Notes: generated by a model from the sequence alone, not told the origin. Positions 10,092-19,262 are shown, counted from the first letter of the stretch. The stretch: 64,000 bases of DNA from Alkalithermobacter thermoalcaliphilus JW-YL-7 = DSM 7308 (GCA_001584565.1 LSFY01000001.1:224001-288000); one strand, 5' to 3'. Program-made: numbers and translations.

Positions 10092-10327
10092 AAAAATTTA
10101 GGTCCTAGATATTTTTTAATATCTTCTTCAGAGCTAAAAGAATCTAACACTATTTCCTTTCCTGTTTCTTCAAAGTGAACAACAACTTCGCAATCTCCTT
10201 GAACAAAGAACTTTCTAACAGTTTCTTCTTTGATTTCTCTAGTTTTTACCATATTTTTTTTCTTTTTTTCAAAATCCTTAGTAAAGTAAGAGCCCATCAA
10301 AGTAATTACTTTAGTATATCTATTCAT
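10085..10327 (-). CDS. Small conserved-looking protein of unknown function
   Basis: I do not recognise this 80-residue protein. It has a basic middle (KDFEKKKKNMVKTREIKEE) and an acidic, beta-prone C-terminal half (GDCEVVVHFEETGKEIVLDSFSSEEDIKKYLG), with no membrane segment or signal peptide. It is likely real: ATG 10327 follows a strong GGAGGG ribosome site, the frame fits exactly up to a shared terminator, and its codon use matches its neighbours. It is convergent with the radical SAM gene and divergent from the YkgJ-family gene. Confidence 0.6.
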   Translation of the reverse strand: MNRYTKVITLMGSYFTKDFEKKKKNMVKTREIKEETVRKFFVQGDCEVVVHFEETGKEIVLDSFSSEEDIKKYLGPKFLG

Positions 10328-10403
10328 AATTACCCTCCATACACTTTTGATGTTTTGATATAATATTGTAGTTATTAAAACATTATAACAAGGAGATGTA
10401 AAT

Positions 10404-11141
10404 ATGCCTAGTATAAAAAAACAAGATATAAAGAATGCTATATCTTATATACGAAAAAACTCACTTATAGACCAGCTAAACAAGATATATAGTCAAGTTC
10501 CAAAAGGTGATTGCATAGGATGTGCAAATTGCTGTATGGAGTCTGTAGGAGCTAGTTATATAGAATTTTTAAATATATATATATATCTTCAAAACAATGA
10601 AAATATAAAAAGGAAAGTAATCAATAATATCTTAGATTATTATTTTTTAGAATATATAAAAAAGAATCCTTGTCCATTTAAAGATGAAAATAATAAATGT
10701 CTTATATATGATGTAAGACCATTAAACTGTAGAATATATGGTCATTGGAAAAAAGAAGACTATGAAAAAAATTATGATAAAATAAAAAAAGAAAATATTT
10801 CACTAGGAACATACTTAAGTGAAAACTATGGTATAAACGTAAATGATACAGTTTTAAATTATAAAATAGAATACTGCGATAAGTTTAAACCTTATAAAGA
10901 ATATATGACAAAACAAGAAAGACTTAATTTTTCTGACAAGATAGTAATTCTTGATTCAAAACTTTATTCAAGTGGATTAGTTAAATTTGAATTTAAAGAT
11001 AGAGGTATTGTAGACTATTTCATAGAGTCTATATTTTACGAAAAATTTGCAAGGAAGATAAAAATAAATATTACGAAAAATAGTTACTTGCAAGAAAGAG
11101 TTATAAAAAAATTAAAAATATTGTTATTCAGGGGGGAATGA
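10404..11141 (+). CDS. YkgJ family cysteine-cluster protein
   Basis: The 245-residue protein shows the YkgJ signature: GDCIGCANCCMES near residues 35-47, then CPFKDENNKCLIYDVRPLNCRIYGHW around 91-116. These cysteines are predicted to bind zinc or an iron-sulfur cluster. Cellular role is unknown. The C-terminal third is Lys/Phe-rich and without recognisable domain. An extended -10 box (TGA TATAAT, 10355-10363) lies upstream. The gene sits one base before the metallo-beta-lactamase-fold gene, so the two are almost certainly cotranscribed. Confidence 0.82.
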   Translation: MPSIKKQDIKNAISYIRKNSLIDQLNKIYSQVPKGDCIGCANCCMESVGASYIEFLNIYIYLQNNENIKRKVINNILDYYFLEYIKKNPCPFKDENNKCLIYDVRPLNCRIYGHWKKEDYEKNYDKIKKENISLGTYLSENYGINVNDTVLNYKIEYCDKFKPYKEYMTKQERLNFSDKIVILDSKLYSSGLVKFEFKDRGIVDYFIESIFYEKFARKIKINITKNSYLQERVIKKLKILLFRGE

Positions 11142-11142
11142 T

Positions 11143-12048
11143 TTGAAGTTAGAAAAAATACAGGGCAAAAGTTATTATATAAAAGGAGGAACAAATACAG
11201 GCGTATATATATTCGAAAACAAAAGTGTACTTATTATAGATCCAGGGTTATCAGATGCAAGAGGAAAAAGATTAGTCAAATTTTTTGAAAATGAAAATTT
11301 AAATATAAAATATATAATAAATACACATGAACACTCTGATCACTATGGAGCAACTAAATTTATATTAGATAGTTTCAAAGGATCTAGGACATTTTCTTCG
11401 TATGATGCAAAATTAGTTATAGAAAATCCATATATATTTAATATGTATACATATGGTGGAAAATCTAGTAAGTTTTTCGACGAAAACTTCAAAAACAGGG
11501 GGCAATACTTTAGAGTAGATGAAGTTTTGTCAGAAGGCGAAGTGTTTTTAGAAGATGAATATTTCGAAATAATTGACCTAAAAGGCCATAGTATAGGACA
11601 AATAGGAGTTATAACAAAAGATAAAGTATTATACCTAGGAGATAGTCTTTTAGATAAAGAAATTTTAGAAAAATTTAACTTTCCATTTATAATAGATGTA
11701 GCTAGTCAGATTAAAACTTTAGAAAAAATAAAGAAATTAGACTTTGATTTTGCAGTAATTGGTCATAGGAAAGAGTTACTAGATAAAGAAGAAACTTTAG
11801 ATCTTGCACAATATAATATAGATTTAATAAATAAATATATAGATTATATAAAACTTAAGTTAAGGTCTTTATGTACTCAACAAGACTTATTGGCATATAT
11901 AATAAATGATCACAATCTTAAATTAAATTATAAAGAGTATTATTTTTCAAAGTCAACTCTTGCAAGTATGATATCGTATTTAGCAGAAAATGAAAATATA
12001 GATTATAAAATAGACGATGGAAAGATATATTATTACCTAAAAAAATAG
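11143..12048 (+). CDS. Metallo-beta-lactamase-fold hydrolase
   Basis: The 301-residue protein has the metal motif THEHSDHYGA, with His62, His64, Asp66 and His67, then KGHSIGQIGV and LGDSLLDKE, which supply further metal ligands, and a late GHRKELL. The substrate is unknown. The last 70 residues (from about LRSLCTQQDLLAY) look like a small winged-helix-like tail, a layout seen in several clostridial members. The start is TTG 11143, one base after the YkgJ stop and behind GGGGGGAATGA, which implies translational coupling. Confidence 0.85.
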   Translation: MKLEKIQGKSYYIKGGTNTGVYIFENKSVLIIDPGLSDARGKRLVKFFENENLNIKYIINTHEHSDHYGATKFILDSFKGSRTFSSYDAKLVIENPYIFNMYTYGGKSSKFFDENFKNRGQYFRVDEVLSEGEVFLEDEYFEIIDLKGHSIGQIGVITKDKVLYLGDSLLDKEILEKFNFPFIIDVASQIKTLEKIKKLDFDFAVIGHRKELLDKEETLDLAQYNIDLINKYIDYIKLKLRSLCTQQDLLAYIINDHNLKLNYKEYYFSKSTLASMISYLAENENIDYKIDDGKIYYYLKK

Positions 12049-12109
12049 GAAAAAACATAAAATTAGTGATAAAATATTATGGGTAACTATTAACACAAGG
12101 GTGATTGGT

Positions 12110-12892
12110 ATGGAACTTATAGAGTGGAAAGATTTACTTACTTCTTATGAATATGCAGTTGAAGAACTTAAAGTTAAGTTTAAAAATATCAGAAATGAGT
12201 TAAAGGGTAGAGGTGAATATTCTCCTATAGAATTCGTAACAGGAAGAGTAAAAAAGGTTTCATCTATTATAGCAAAGGCAAAGAGATTAGGAGTTAGTAT
12301 AGATGAAATAGAAGAAAAGATAGAAGATATAGCTGGAATAAGGATAATGTGTCAATTTGTAGAAGATATATATATAGTAACTAGTTTAATAAGAAGTAGA
12401 AAAGATATGAAAGTAGTCTACGAAAAAGACTATATAAATAATTATAAAGAAAGTGGATACAGAAGCTATCATGTAATAATAAAATATCCTATACAAACAG
12501 CTTCAGGCTATAAAGAAATTTTAGCAGAAATTCAGATAAGAACCTTGGCAATGAATTTTTGGGCTACAATAGAACACTCATTAAGGTATAAATACGATAA
12601 ATTTATGCCACAGGATATAGCGCAAAGACTCAGAAGAGCAGCTGATGCAGCATTTTTACTAGATCAGGAAATGAGTGAAATACGAGAAGAAATAATGAAA
12701 GCCCAAGTTATATTCGAAATGAAGTCTATGACTACAAGAGATATATTAGATGCCATACAACAGCTTTACAAAGATGGGCAAGATGATATAGCTATGCACT
12801 TTCAGAAAGAATTTGATAAGATAATGACTTTTGAAGATTTGAACAAATTATTGGCCTTAAAAAAAGAAATAGAGAATGTAGTAAAAAGGTGA
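12110..12892 (+). CDS. relQ: Small alarmone synthetase (GTP pyrophosphokinase, RelQ type)
   Basis: The 260-residue protein holds a RelA/SpoT synthetase domain without the HD hydrolase domain or the TGS/ACT regulatory part, as in RelQ/YjbM. Motifs include FVTGRVKKVSSIIAKAKRLG, EDIAGIRIMCQFVEDIY, SGYRSYHVIIKYP and EIQIRTLAMNFWATIEHSLRYKY. It transfers pyrophosphate from ATP to GDP or GTP to make (p)ppGpp, the stringent-response signal. ATG 12110 is chosen over GTG 12101 because AAGGGTGATT overlaps the GTG and is well spaced from the ATG. The phosphoesterase gene begins 10 bases after its stop. Confidence 0.88.
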   Translation: MELIEWKDLLTSYEYAVEELKVKFKNIRNELKGRGEYSPIEFVTGRVKKVSSIIAKAKRLGVSIDEIEEKIEDIAGIRIMCQFVEDIYIVTSLIRSRKDMKVVYEKDYINNYKESGYRSYHVIIKYPIQTASGYKEILAEIQIRTLAMNFWATIEHSLRYKYDKFMPQDIAQRLRRAADAAFLLDQEMSEIREEIMKAQVIFEMKSMTTRDILDAIQQLYKDGQDDIAMHFQKEFDKIMTFEDLNKLLALKKEIENVVKR

Positions 12893-12902
12893 GTGATCTA
12901 TA

Positions 12903-13595
12903 TTGGCTCTTTACGCAATAGGAGATTTGCATTTTGGAAAAGCAGTTAATAAGCCTATGGATATATTTGGAGATAATTGGGATAATCACACTCAAAAAAT
13001 AATAGATAACTGGAAGAAAACAGTAAATAATGATGATACAGTTTTAATAGCGGGAGATATATCTTGGGGGATAAACTTAAATGAAGCTATGCCAGATTTA
13101 CAGGATATACATAACCTTCCAGGAAAAAAAATATTAGTTAAAGGAAATCACGACTATTGGTGGGCAACTATAACTAAGTTAAACAAGCTTTTTGATGATA
13201 TGAAATTTTTACAGAATAACTATTATATATATAAAGACTATGCAATATGTGGAACAAGAGGGTGGATTTGTCCTAACAAAAACAAATTCGATGAAGAAGA
13301 CGAAAAAATATATAAAAGAGAAATACAAAGACTTAGATTGTCGCTAGATATGGCTAAAAAAGATGGATTTGAAAAAATAATAGTTATGACTCACTACCCC
13401 CCTACAAATGATGATTTAGAAGAATCAGAGTTTACAAAAACATATAAACAGTATAATGTTAAAAAGGTAGTGTATGGCCATCTACATGGGAAAGAATTTT
13501 TTAAATATGCTCTTGAAGGAAATAAAGATGGTATAGATTATACCTTAGTATCGTGCGATTATACAGATTTTAAATTAGTAAAGATAATGGAATAA
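12903..13595 (+). CDS. Calcineurin-like metallophosphoesterase
   Basis: The 230-residue cytoplasmic protein has the phosphoesterase motifs in order: AIGDLHFG, LIAGDISWG, VKGNHDYWW, MTHYPPTND and VYGHLHG. These bind two metal ions. The substrate cannot be told from sequence. The protein is short with no membrane segment, unlike the YkuE-type enzyme at 26568. Start TTG 12903 follows AAAAGGTGAGTGATCTA. It lies directly after relQ and ends in a terminator, so it forms the end of that operon. Confidence 0.85.
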   Translation: MALYAIGDLHFGKAVNKPMDIFGDNWDNHTQKIIDNWKKTVNNDDTVLIAGDISWGINLNEAMPDLQDIHNLPGKKILVKGNHDYWWATITKLNKLFDDMKFLQNNYYIYKDYAICGTRGWICPNKNKFDEEDEKIYKREIQRLRLSLDMAKKDGFEKIIVMTHYPPTNDDLEESEFTKTYKQYNVKKVVYGHLHGKEFFKYALEGNKDGIDYTLVSCDYTDFKLVKIME

Positions 13596-13622
13596 GAGTA
13601 TCCTTAAGGGATACTCTTTTTT
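13594..13622 (+). terminator. Rho-independent terminator
   Basis: AAGAGTATCC (13594-13603) pairs with GGATACTCTT (13609-13618) and is followed by T residues. It overlaps the phosphoesterase stop codon. Confidence 0.85.
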
Positions 13623-13680
13623 GTAACAATTTTTCTTGATTTGTGTATTATAAATTGAAAGATATGAAAGGGGGGTATAT

Positions 13681-14763
13681 ATGTATTACGGACAAAATCC
13701 AAATCCACTTAATATAGTAAGATACTATTATTCTTTGTTAAGACCTAATAGAAATTTTGAAAGAGAATATGAAGATATACTAAGGCAAGGAGTAGATGAT
13801 ATAGATAAAATAATAAATGAAATTGAAAAAAAGCATTCATATTTGTATAGTGAAGTTAGTAAAACAGGCTTAAGCAGTGCAGTTATGAGAGTACTTATGA
13901 GATTTGTAGTTAGGTATGTAGTTGATAATGCAAACAAGTACAAAGGAACTATACGTCAAAGAGCTACAAATATATTAAATGATCTAAGAAGAGAACATGC
14001 ATGGATATTTTTTGTACTAAGGGCATATGGAATAGCTCCAAGACTTATAGATCAAGTAATGCTTGAGATAATATCTTTTGTTTTGGTATATCTAGAAACA
14101 TCTTCTCATATACCAAATGAGATAGAAAGAAAGGCTAATATTATATTAAACTTGATAAGAGATAATACAAGTGTTTTTAATGATTTAAGAAATTATGGAA
14201 TTCCTCAAAGAAGAATAGAACATATAGTAAAAGGGATAATAGTATTTACTCTGATGAATATAGATCCTAGTGATATATATACTAATATGGAAGAAAAAGT
14301 AAGAAATATATTGTTAAAGATACAACAAGACAATATAGATGAATTTAAAGAACTTCAATCATATAAAATACCTATAAGTCAAATAAGAGCTATACTTAGA
14401 ACTATAATAAGATTTACAATAGAACATGTAGAGCAAGTAGATCAACATTTAGAAAGAGAAGCTATTAGAATAACAAATTTAATAAGAAATACTACAAATA
14501 TATTTACTGTTTTAAGATCTTTTGGAATTCCTCAAAGAGATATTCCTCAAATTGTAAAAGATATTGTTTACTATACTCTTCAAAAATCACATTTGGTAAA
14601 ACCTTATTCAAATATACAAACTCAAGCAAATGAAATACTTACAGAAATGATAAATACAAATCATCCAGTTATAAGAACATTAAGATCGTATGGAATAAAA
14701 ATAAATGATATAAAACCTGTATTAAGAAGAATAATAGTTTTTACATTAAGAAATAAAACCTAG
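13681..14763 (+). CDS. Protein of six degenerate 53-56-residue helical repeats, function unknown
   Basis: I do not recognise this 360-residue protein. After a Tyr/Asn-rich start it consists of six repeats. Each has a helix ending in a variant of N-I-L-x-x-I/L-R, then a turn such as LRxYGI, then a basic-hydrophobic helix such as IVKxIIxFTL. The turn motif recurs near residues 62, 116, 172, 228, 281 and 337, so the period is 53-56. There is no signal peptide, cysteine or obvious catalytic motif. The fold may be an alpha-helical scaffold. It is preceded by GAAAGGGGGGT and closed by its own terminator. Codon use is like the chromosome, so it is probably native. Confidence 0.7.
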   Translation: MYYGQNPNPLNIVRYYYSLLRPNRNFEREYEDILRQGVDDIDKIINEIEKKHSYLYSEVSKTGLSSAVMRVLMRFVVRYVVDNANKYKGTIRQRATNILNDLRREHAWIFFVLRAYGIAPRLIDQVMLEIISFVLVYLETSSHIPNEIERKANIILNLIRDNTSVFNDLRNYGIPQRRIEHIVKGIIVFTLMNIDPSDIYTNMEEKVRNILLKIQQDNIDEFKELQSYKIPISQIRAILRTIIRFTIEHVEQVDQHLEREAIRITNLIRNTTNIFTVLRSFGIPQRDIPQIVKDIVYYTLQKSHLVKPYSNIQTQANEILTEMINTNHPVIRTLRSYGIKINDIKPVLRRIIVFTLRNKT

Positions 14764-14785
14764 GCTCTAAGGCTTAGGTTTTTTG
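14758..14785 (+). terminator. Rho-independent terminator
   Basis: AACCTAGGC and GGCTTAGGTT (14758-14781) pair with one G-T wobble and are followed by TTTTT. It ends the repeat-protein gene. Confidence 0.75.
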
Positions 14786-14812
14786 TTTAGATAATTTCAT
14801 TTATGGTATAAT
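14783..14812 (+). promoter_or_regulatory. Promoter of the ABC exporter gene
   Basis: TATAAT at 14807-14812 preceded by TGG gives an extended -10 box. TTGTTT (14783-14788) is a possible -35 at 18 bases. It lies 35 bases before the start codon. Confidence 0.5.
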
Positions 14813-14847
14813 AATTTTTGAAAATCTAAAAAAGAGAGGATAAAAAA

Positions 14848-16575
14848 ATGATAAAAAAATTTATACAGTATTATAAGCCTCATAAACATTTGTTTTTCAT
14901 AGATTTTACTTGTGCATTTTTAATAAGTATTATGGATCTTGTGTTCCCGACGGTAGCTAGAAAGATATTAGATGAAGTTATTCCTAAAAAAGATACTAAT
15001 CTTATATTGCTTTTTGGTTTAGGCTTACTAGTATTATATATTCTAAGAAGTATACTTCAGTATGTAGTAGACTACTGGGGACATATACTAGGAGTAAAAA
15101 TGGAATATGACATGAGAAAAGATTTGTTTAATCATGTACATAAACTCTCATTTAAGTATTTTGATAACACAAAAACTGGCCATATAATGTCAAGGATAGT
15201 TAATGACTTAAATGAGGTATCAGAACTCGCTCATCATGGGCCAGAAGATTTATTTATATCAGCTGTAACGTTAATAGGATCGTTTTTGATTATGATAAAT
15301 CTAAATCTTAAATTAGCGGTAGTTACATTCTTTGTAGTAGGGATTATGTCGATATTTTCAATAAAGAAAAATAGACAAATGAAAAAATCATTCAAAGAGC
15401 TAAGAAAAAGACTTGCAGATATAAATGCTCAAGTAGAAGATAGTATTTCTGGTGTTAGAGTAGTAAAGGCTTTTACAAATGAAGAATATGAACAGAAAAA
15501 ATTTGAGATAGGAAACAAAAATTTCAAAAAATCTAAAGAAGATTCGTACAAGGTTATGGCTGAATTCTTCTCAGGTGTTACTTTCTTTTCAAATTTTATA
15601 AACTTAATTGTATTAGTTTATGGTGGTTTTTTAATAACAAATGGAGAGCTTACAATAGGTGAACTTGTAGGATTCTTCTTGTATATTTCTATGTTTTTAC
15701 AACCTATAAGAAGAATAGTTCACTTAATTGAAAACTATCAAAAAGGAATGGCTGGATTTAGTAGATTTATAGAAATACTAGAACTTGAACCAAATGTAGT
15801 AGACGATGAAGATGCTATTGATATAAGTAATGTTGAAGGAAATATAGAGTTTGAAAATGTAACTTTTAGCTATAATGATAAGAAAAATGTATTGGAAAAT
15901 ATTAGTTTCACGATTAACAAAGGAGAAACTGTTGCGTTTGTAGGGCCATCGGGTGCTGGAAAAACTACATTGTGTAGTTTAATTCCTAGATTTTATGAAA
16001 TAGATAAAGGAAAAATAAAAGTAGATGGAATAGATATAAGAAAAATAACACAAAAGTCTTTAAGAGAAAATATAGGTATAGTTCAGCAAGATGTATTTTT
16101 ATTTTCTGGAACTATAAAGGAAAATATAGCCTATGGCAAAATAGGAGCAACAGAAGAAGAAATTATACAAGCAGCTAAAAAGGCAAATGCACATGAGTTT
16201 GTAATGTCTTTAGAAAAAGGATACGATACATATATAGGGGAAAGAGGAATAAAGCTTTCTGGAGGGCAAAAACAGAGAATATCAATAGCTAGAATATTCC
16301 TAAAAAATCCTCCTATATTAATACTTGATGAAGCTACATCTGCACTTGATAATGAAACAGAAAGACTAATCCAAAACTCTCTTAATGAACTTTCTAAAAA
16401 TAGAACTACTTTAGTAATAGCTCATAGATTAAGTACAATAAAAAATGCAGATAGAATAATGGTGTTAACTGATGAAGGTATAGTAGAAGAAGGAAAGCAT
16501 AAAAATTTAATGGAAAAGGAAGGGGTATATGCAAGGCTTTATAGGTCACAATTTAATGTAGAAAAAGTAATTTAA
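14848..16575 (+). CDS. ABC exporter, fused permease and ATPase (MsbA/BmrA type)
   Basis: The 575-residue half-transporter has six membrane segments in residues about 15-310 and an ATPase domain from about 335. The latter carries Walker A GPSGAGKTT, the Q-loop in IVQQDVFLFSG, signature LSGGQKQR, Walker B ILILDEATSALD and the switch His in IAHRLS. It would work as a homodimer at the membrane, exporting lipids or hydrophobic compounds; the substrate cannot be told. The start ATG follows AAGAGAGGAT. The next gene, a small membrane protein, begins 74 bases downstream and may be cotranscribed. Confidence 0.9.
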   Translation: MIKKFIQYYKPHKHLFFIDFTCAFLISIMDLVFPTVARKILDEVIPKKDTNLILLFGLGLLVLYILRSILQYVVDYWGHILGVKMEYDMRKDLFNHVHKLSFKYFDNTKTGHIMSRIVNDLNEVSELAHHGPEDLFISAVTLIGSFLIMINLNLKLAVVTFFVVGIMSIFSIKKNRQMKKSFKELRKRLADINAQVEDSISGVRVVKAFTNEEYEQKKFEIGNKNFKKSKEDSYKVMAEFFSGVTFFSNFINLIVLVYGGFLITNGELTIGELVGFFLYISMFLQPIRRIVHLIENYQKGMAGFSRFIEILELEPNVVDDEDAIDISNVEGNIEFENVTFSYNDKKNVLENISFTINKGETVAFVGPSGAGKTTLCSLIPRFYEIDKGKIKVDGIDIRKITQKSLRENIGIVQQDVFLFSGTIKENIAYGKIGATEEEIIQAAKKANAHEFVMSLEKGYDTYIGERGIKLSGGQKQRISIARIFLKNPPILILDEATSALDNETERLIQNSLNELSKNRTTLVIAHRLSTIKNADRIMVLTDEGIVEEGKHKNLMEKEGVYARLYRSQFNVEKVI

Positions 16576-16649
16576 TATAAAAATAGTTATCAAATAAAGG
16601 TCAAATGGGCATTTATATATATATAGATTAATTTAAAGGAGGTTTTTAA

Positions 16650-17444
16650 ATGCCTATTTGGCTTTTTGTATTTTTGACTTTATATATTCCGCCTTTAATG
16701 GTAATATTAATGTGGAGAAATTTTAGAAAAAGAAGATATATATATGGATCTGTATATATAATTTTAGCAACTATAATGATAATTACAGTTTTAAACTTAG
16801 CTACCAAAAGTGAAAGTGTTCAGATGAATCAAAAGAAGGTTCAAATCGAAAAAGATATAGAGGATATAAAGGAAGATAAAGAACATGTAGAGGTTGTTGT
16901 TATAGAAGAAGACAAAGACATATATACAGAAGAAAAAAAAGAAGATAAAAGTGAAGAAATCCAAGAAAAAGAAGAAATAGAAATAGTAGAAGAAATAAAT
17001 CAAGTAGTGAGCAAAACTCAAACAGAAATATTTGAAGAGTTTTATGAAAAGCTAAAGGAAATAGATAAAAGGGGATTAGATGAACTAAAGAAAGCTTATA
17101 GTGTGGTTGAAGATATTAAAAACTCAAAACTAAACTTAAGACACCTATACAATATAGGGAAAAAAGCTAAGATGGAATGTGAAATAATAGAAATAGAGCT
17201 AAAGAAACTAAAAGTTCCGGATAGTTTAGATAAAGACATAAGGGAGATTCTAATTAGTGCAAAAAATGACTTACAAATAGCTTATTATCTTAGAGGTAAG
17301 GCACTAGAAAATGGACTTAAACTTTTAGATGGAAAAAATCCTAAATATATGATAAAATTGCAGCAGCTATTTAGATCTTCTGATGAGTATGTAGTTAAAT
17401 GCAGGGAAAAAATAAACAAAGCAAAGGAAATGTTAAGGGACTAA
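16650..17444 (+). CDS. Membrane protein with charged coiled-coil linker, function unknown
   Basis: I do not recognise this 264-residue protein. Two hydrophobic segments (residues about 2-22 and 30-51) flank a basic turn, NFRKRRY, which suggests an N-terminal hairpin in the membrane. Residues about 60-120 are strongly Glu/Lys-rich and probably coiled coil. The rest is helical, with FEEFYEKLKEIDKRGLDELKKAY and repeated amphipathic helices up to the end. ATG 16650 follows AAAGGAGGTTTTTAA. It could be a membrane-tethered helical-bundle protein. Confidence 0.6.
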   Translation: MPIWLFVFLTLYIPPLMVILMWRNFRKRRYIYGSVYIILATIMIITVLNLATKSESVQMNQKKVQIEKDIEDIKEDKEHVEVVVIEEDKDIYTEEKKEDKSEEIQEKEEIEIVEEINQVVSKTQTEIFEEFYEKLKEIDKRGLDELKKAYSVVEDIKNSKLNLRHLYNIGKKAKMECEIIEIELKKLKVPDSLDKDIREILISAKNDLQIAYYLRGKALENGLKLLDGKNPKYMIKLQQLFRSSDEYVVKCREKINKAKEMLRD

Positions 17445-17457
17445 AGGTCCCTTTTGT
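17435..17457 (+). terminator. Rho-independent terminator overlapping a stop codon
   Basis: AAGGGAC (17435-17441) pairs with GTCCCTT (17447-17453), followed by TTTG and more T. The stop codon of the upstream gene is in the loop. Confidence 0.7.
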
Positions 17458-17490
17458 TTTAGATAACAACACTTAGAAAGGTAGGTCTTT

Positions 17491-18654
17491 ATGAATAAGC
17501 AAAGCATTTCAAAACTAAAGTTATTTTTTATGGGATTAAAAGAAAGAAGCCAAACAAATAAAGATTTTTTTAAATCAATAGAAGTAATATATAAGTCAGG
17601 ATTGAAAGAATTTAAAGGATTTGTGACAATAGAAAATGATAAATATAAAATTAATTTTAAAGGAACTACTAATTACTATACTTTTGATGAATTATTAGAA
17701 TATATCTTAAAAGAAAGCGAAAATTACGAGAGTATAAAATTTAAGTACATAGAAAGAGGAACTATAATTCTTATACAAGGAGATAATAAAGGGGTAAATA
17801 TAAAATATCTAGAAGATGATCAAAAAGAAATAGATACATATACAGCATCACAAATAAAAAATAGGAATTACTATGTGAAGGTAGGACCTGCTAATGATGT
17901 TTTAAAAGAAATAGGGATTTTGACAAAAGAGGGAAAAATAAAGAATGATAAAATAAGAAAATATAATCAAATAGATCACTTTGTAGAACTTATTGATAAG
18001 TTAATAAAGGAACTTGAAAATAAAGACACTATAACAATATTAGATTGTGCATGTGGAAAGTCTTATTTAAGCTTTGTCTTAAACTACTACATAAAAGAGG
18101 TTCTAAAGAAAAACTGTTATTTTATAGGTATAGACTATTCAGATAATGTAATAAACGCTTCAAAAAAGATGGCAGAAAACTTAGGATATAAAAATATGAA
18201 ATTTATAAAAGAAGATTTAAATCATTATATCCCAGATACTGATATAGACATAGTTATAAGTTTACACGCTTGTGATACAGCTACTGATATGGCTTTAGGC
18301 CTTGGGGTAAGATGTGAAGCTAAAGCTATAATTGTAGTTCCTTGCTGTCATAAAGAGTTATTAAATCAGTACAAGTATGATATATTAGAGCCTATTTTAA
18401 AGCATGGAGTGTTTAAGGCACGGTTTGCTGATTTGATAACAGATGGATTAAGAAGCCTTTTATTAGAAGCGTATGGATATGATGTATCAGTAGTTGAATA
18501 TATATCTCCGCTTGATACCCCTAAAAATTTAATGATAAGAGCAGTAAAGAAAAAAAATGAAAATAAAAAAGCTTTAGATGAATACTATAATTTAAAGAAA
18601 ATGTTTAATGTAGATCCTTCATTTGAAAAACTTGTATATAAAATTGTTGAGTAG
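17491..18654 (+). CDS. SAM-dependent methyltransferase (Methyltransf_32 type)
   Basis: The 387-residue protein has a Rossmann methyltransferase domain in its second half. ILDCACGKSYLSFVLNYYI is the SAM-binding glycine-loop region, FIGIDYSDNVI the acidic strand, and ISLHACDTATDMAL with VVPCCHKEL are typical of the Methyltransf_32 group, which includes tRNA methyltransferase-like proteins. The N-terminal 150 residues are probably substrate-binding and I do not recognise them. The target is unknown. ATG 17491 follows AGAAAGGTAGG. The gene has no close cotranscribed partner. Confidence 0.8.
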   Translation: MNKQSISKLKLFFMGLKERSQTNKDFFKSIEVIYKSGLKEFKGFVTIENDKYKINFKGTTNYYTFDELLEYILKESENYESIKFKYIERGTIILIQGDNKGVNIKYLEDDQKEIDTYTASQIKNRNYYVKVGPANDVLKEIGILTKEGKIKNDKIRKYNQIDHFVELIDKLIKELENKDTITILDCACGKSYLSFVLNYYIKEVLKKNCYFIGIDYSDNVINASKKMAENLGYKNMKFIKEDLNHYIPDTDIDIVISLHACDTATDMALGLGVRCEAKAIIVVPCCHKELLNQYKYDILEPILKHGVFKARFADLITDGLRSLLLEAYGYDVSVVEYISPLDTPKNLMIRAVKKKNENKKALDEYYNLKKMFNVDPSFEKLVYKIVE

Positions 18655-18671
18655 TTGATTTTAACATTTTA

Positions 18672-18694
18672 TTATACAATAATATATTGTATAA
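18672..18694. promoter_or_regulatory. Perfect 9-bp inverted repeat upstream of the acidic protein gene
   Basis: TTATACAAT (18672-18680) and ATTGTATAA (18686-18694) flank AATAT, giving a symmetrical site of 23 bases that ends 23 bases before the start codon. It lacks a T-run and G/C pairs, so an operator is more likely than a terminator. It overlaps where a -10 box would be. Confidence 0.45.
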
Positions 18695-18717
18695 CTTAAA
18701 AGAAAGGAGGAAAAAAG

Positions 18718-19200
18718 ATGGGAAGTGTTACATTTGTAAATAGAAAAGGAGAAATGACCTTAAACAGCTCAAAAATAGAAGATACACTTAAGATAATGGC
18801 TGACTTTGATTATGTAAAGGATATAACAGAAAGTATAAGTCAAGGTAACATAATGGTATTTGATTGCAAATTAGATAAGTCAGTTTTTAAGTACGAAGAA
18901 ATGGACGATGAGTTTTACGACGATGTTGAGGTGGATGAAGAATATTTTCAAGTTATGTTTGAAGATATAAAAGAATATATAAAAGATGTATGTGATCATA
19001 TAGAAGATGATCTAAGAGATGAATACAAATATGATAAAATACAAGTTCATTTTGAAATATATAATTTAGATGAAACATTCACTGAAGTAAGCTTTGTTGT
19101 TTGCATATCGTTTAAGGAAATGAAAAGACTAGAACTTATGGATCTTACAAAACTTGTTGCAAAGAGGCAATTAGAAGGATCTTCGAAATATTTTAACTAA
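18718..19200 (+). CDS. Acidic cytoplasmic protein of unknown function
   Basis: The 160-residue protein has no membrane segment or signal. Its middle is very acidic (YEEMDDEFYDDVEVDEEYF), and the rest alternates strands and helices, such as KIQVHFEIYNLDETFTEVSFVVCISF. I recall similar uncharacterised proteins in clostridia, but I cannot name a domain with certainty. It has a strong AAGAAAGGAGG ribosome site, a palindrome at its promoter, and its own terminator, so it is a real single-gene unit. Confidence 0.65.
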   Translation: MGSVTFVNRKGEMTLNSSKIEDTLKIMADFDYVKDITESISQGNIMVFDCKLDKSVFKYEEMDDEFYDDVEVDEEYFQVMFEDIKEYIKDVCDHIEDDLRDEYKYDKIQVHFEIYNLDETFTEVSFVVCISFKEMKRLELMDLTKLVAKRQLEGSSKYFN

Positions 19201-19203
19201 ATT

Positions 19204-19231
19204 AAAGTAGGGCATATGCCCTACTTTTTGA
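19204..19231 (+). terminator. Rho-independent terminator
   Basis: The stretch 19204-19227 is a perfect 24-base palindrome (AAAGTAGGGC, ATAT, GCCCTACTTT) followed by TT, directly after the stop codon. Confidence 0.85.
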
Positions 19232-19262
19232 TTTTGACTTTGTAATAATATGTAAAAAATTC

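Noticed and set aside
16797-17021. Phe/Tyr-rich minus-strand gene
   Set aside because: It is the antisense of a Glu/Lys-rich coiled-coil segment, which gives an artefactual Phe-rich reading.
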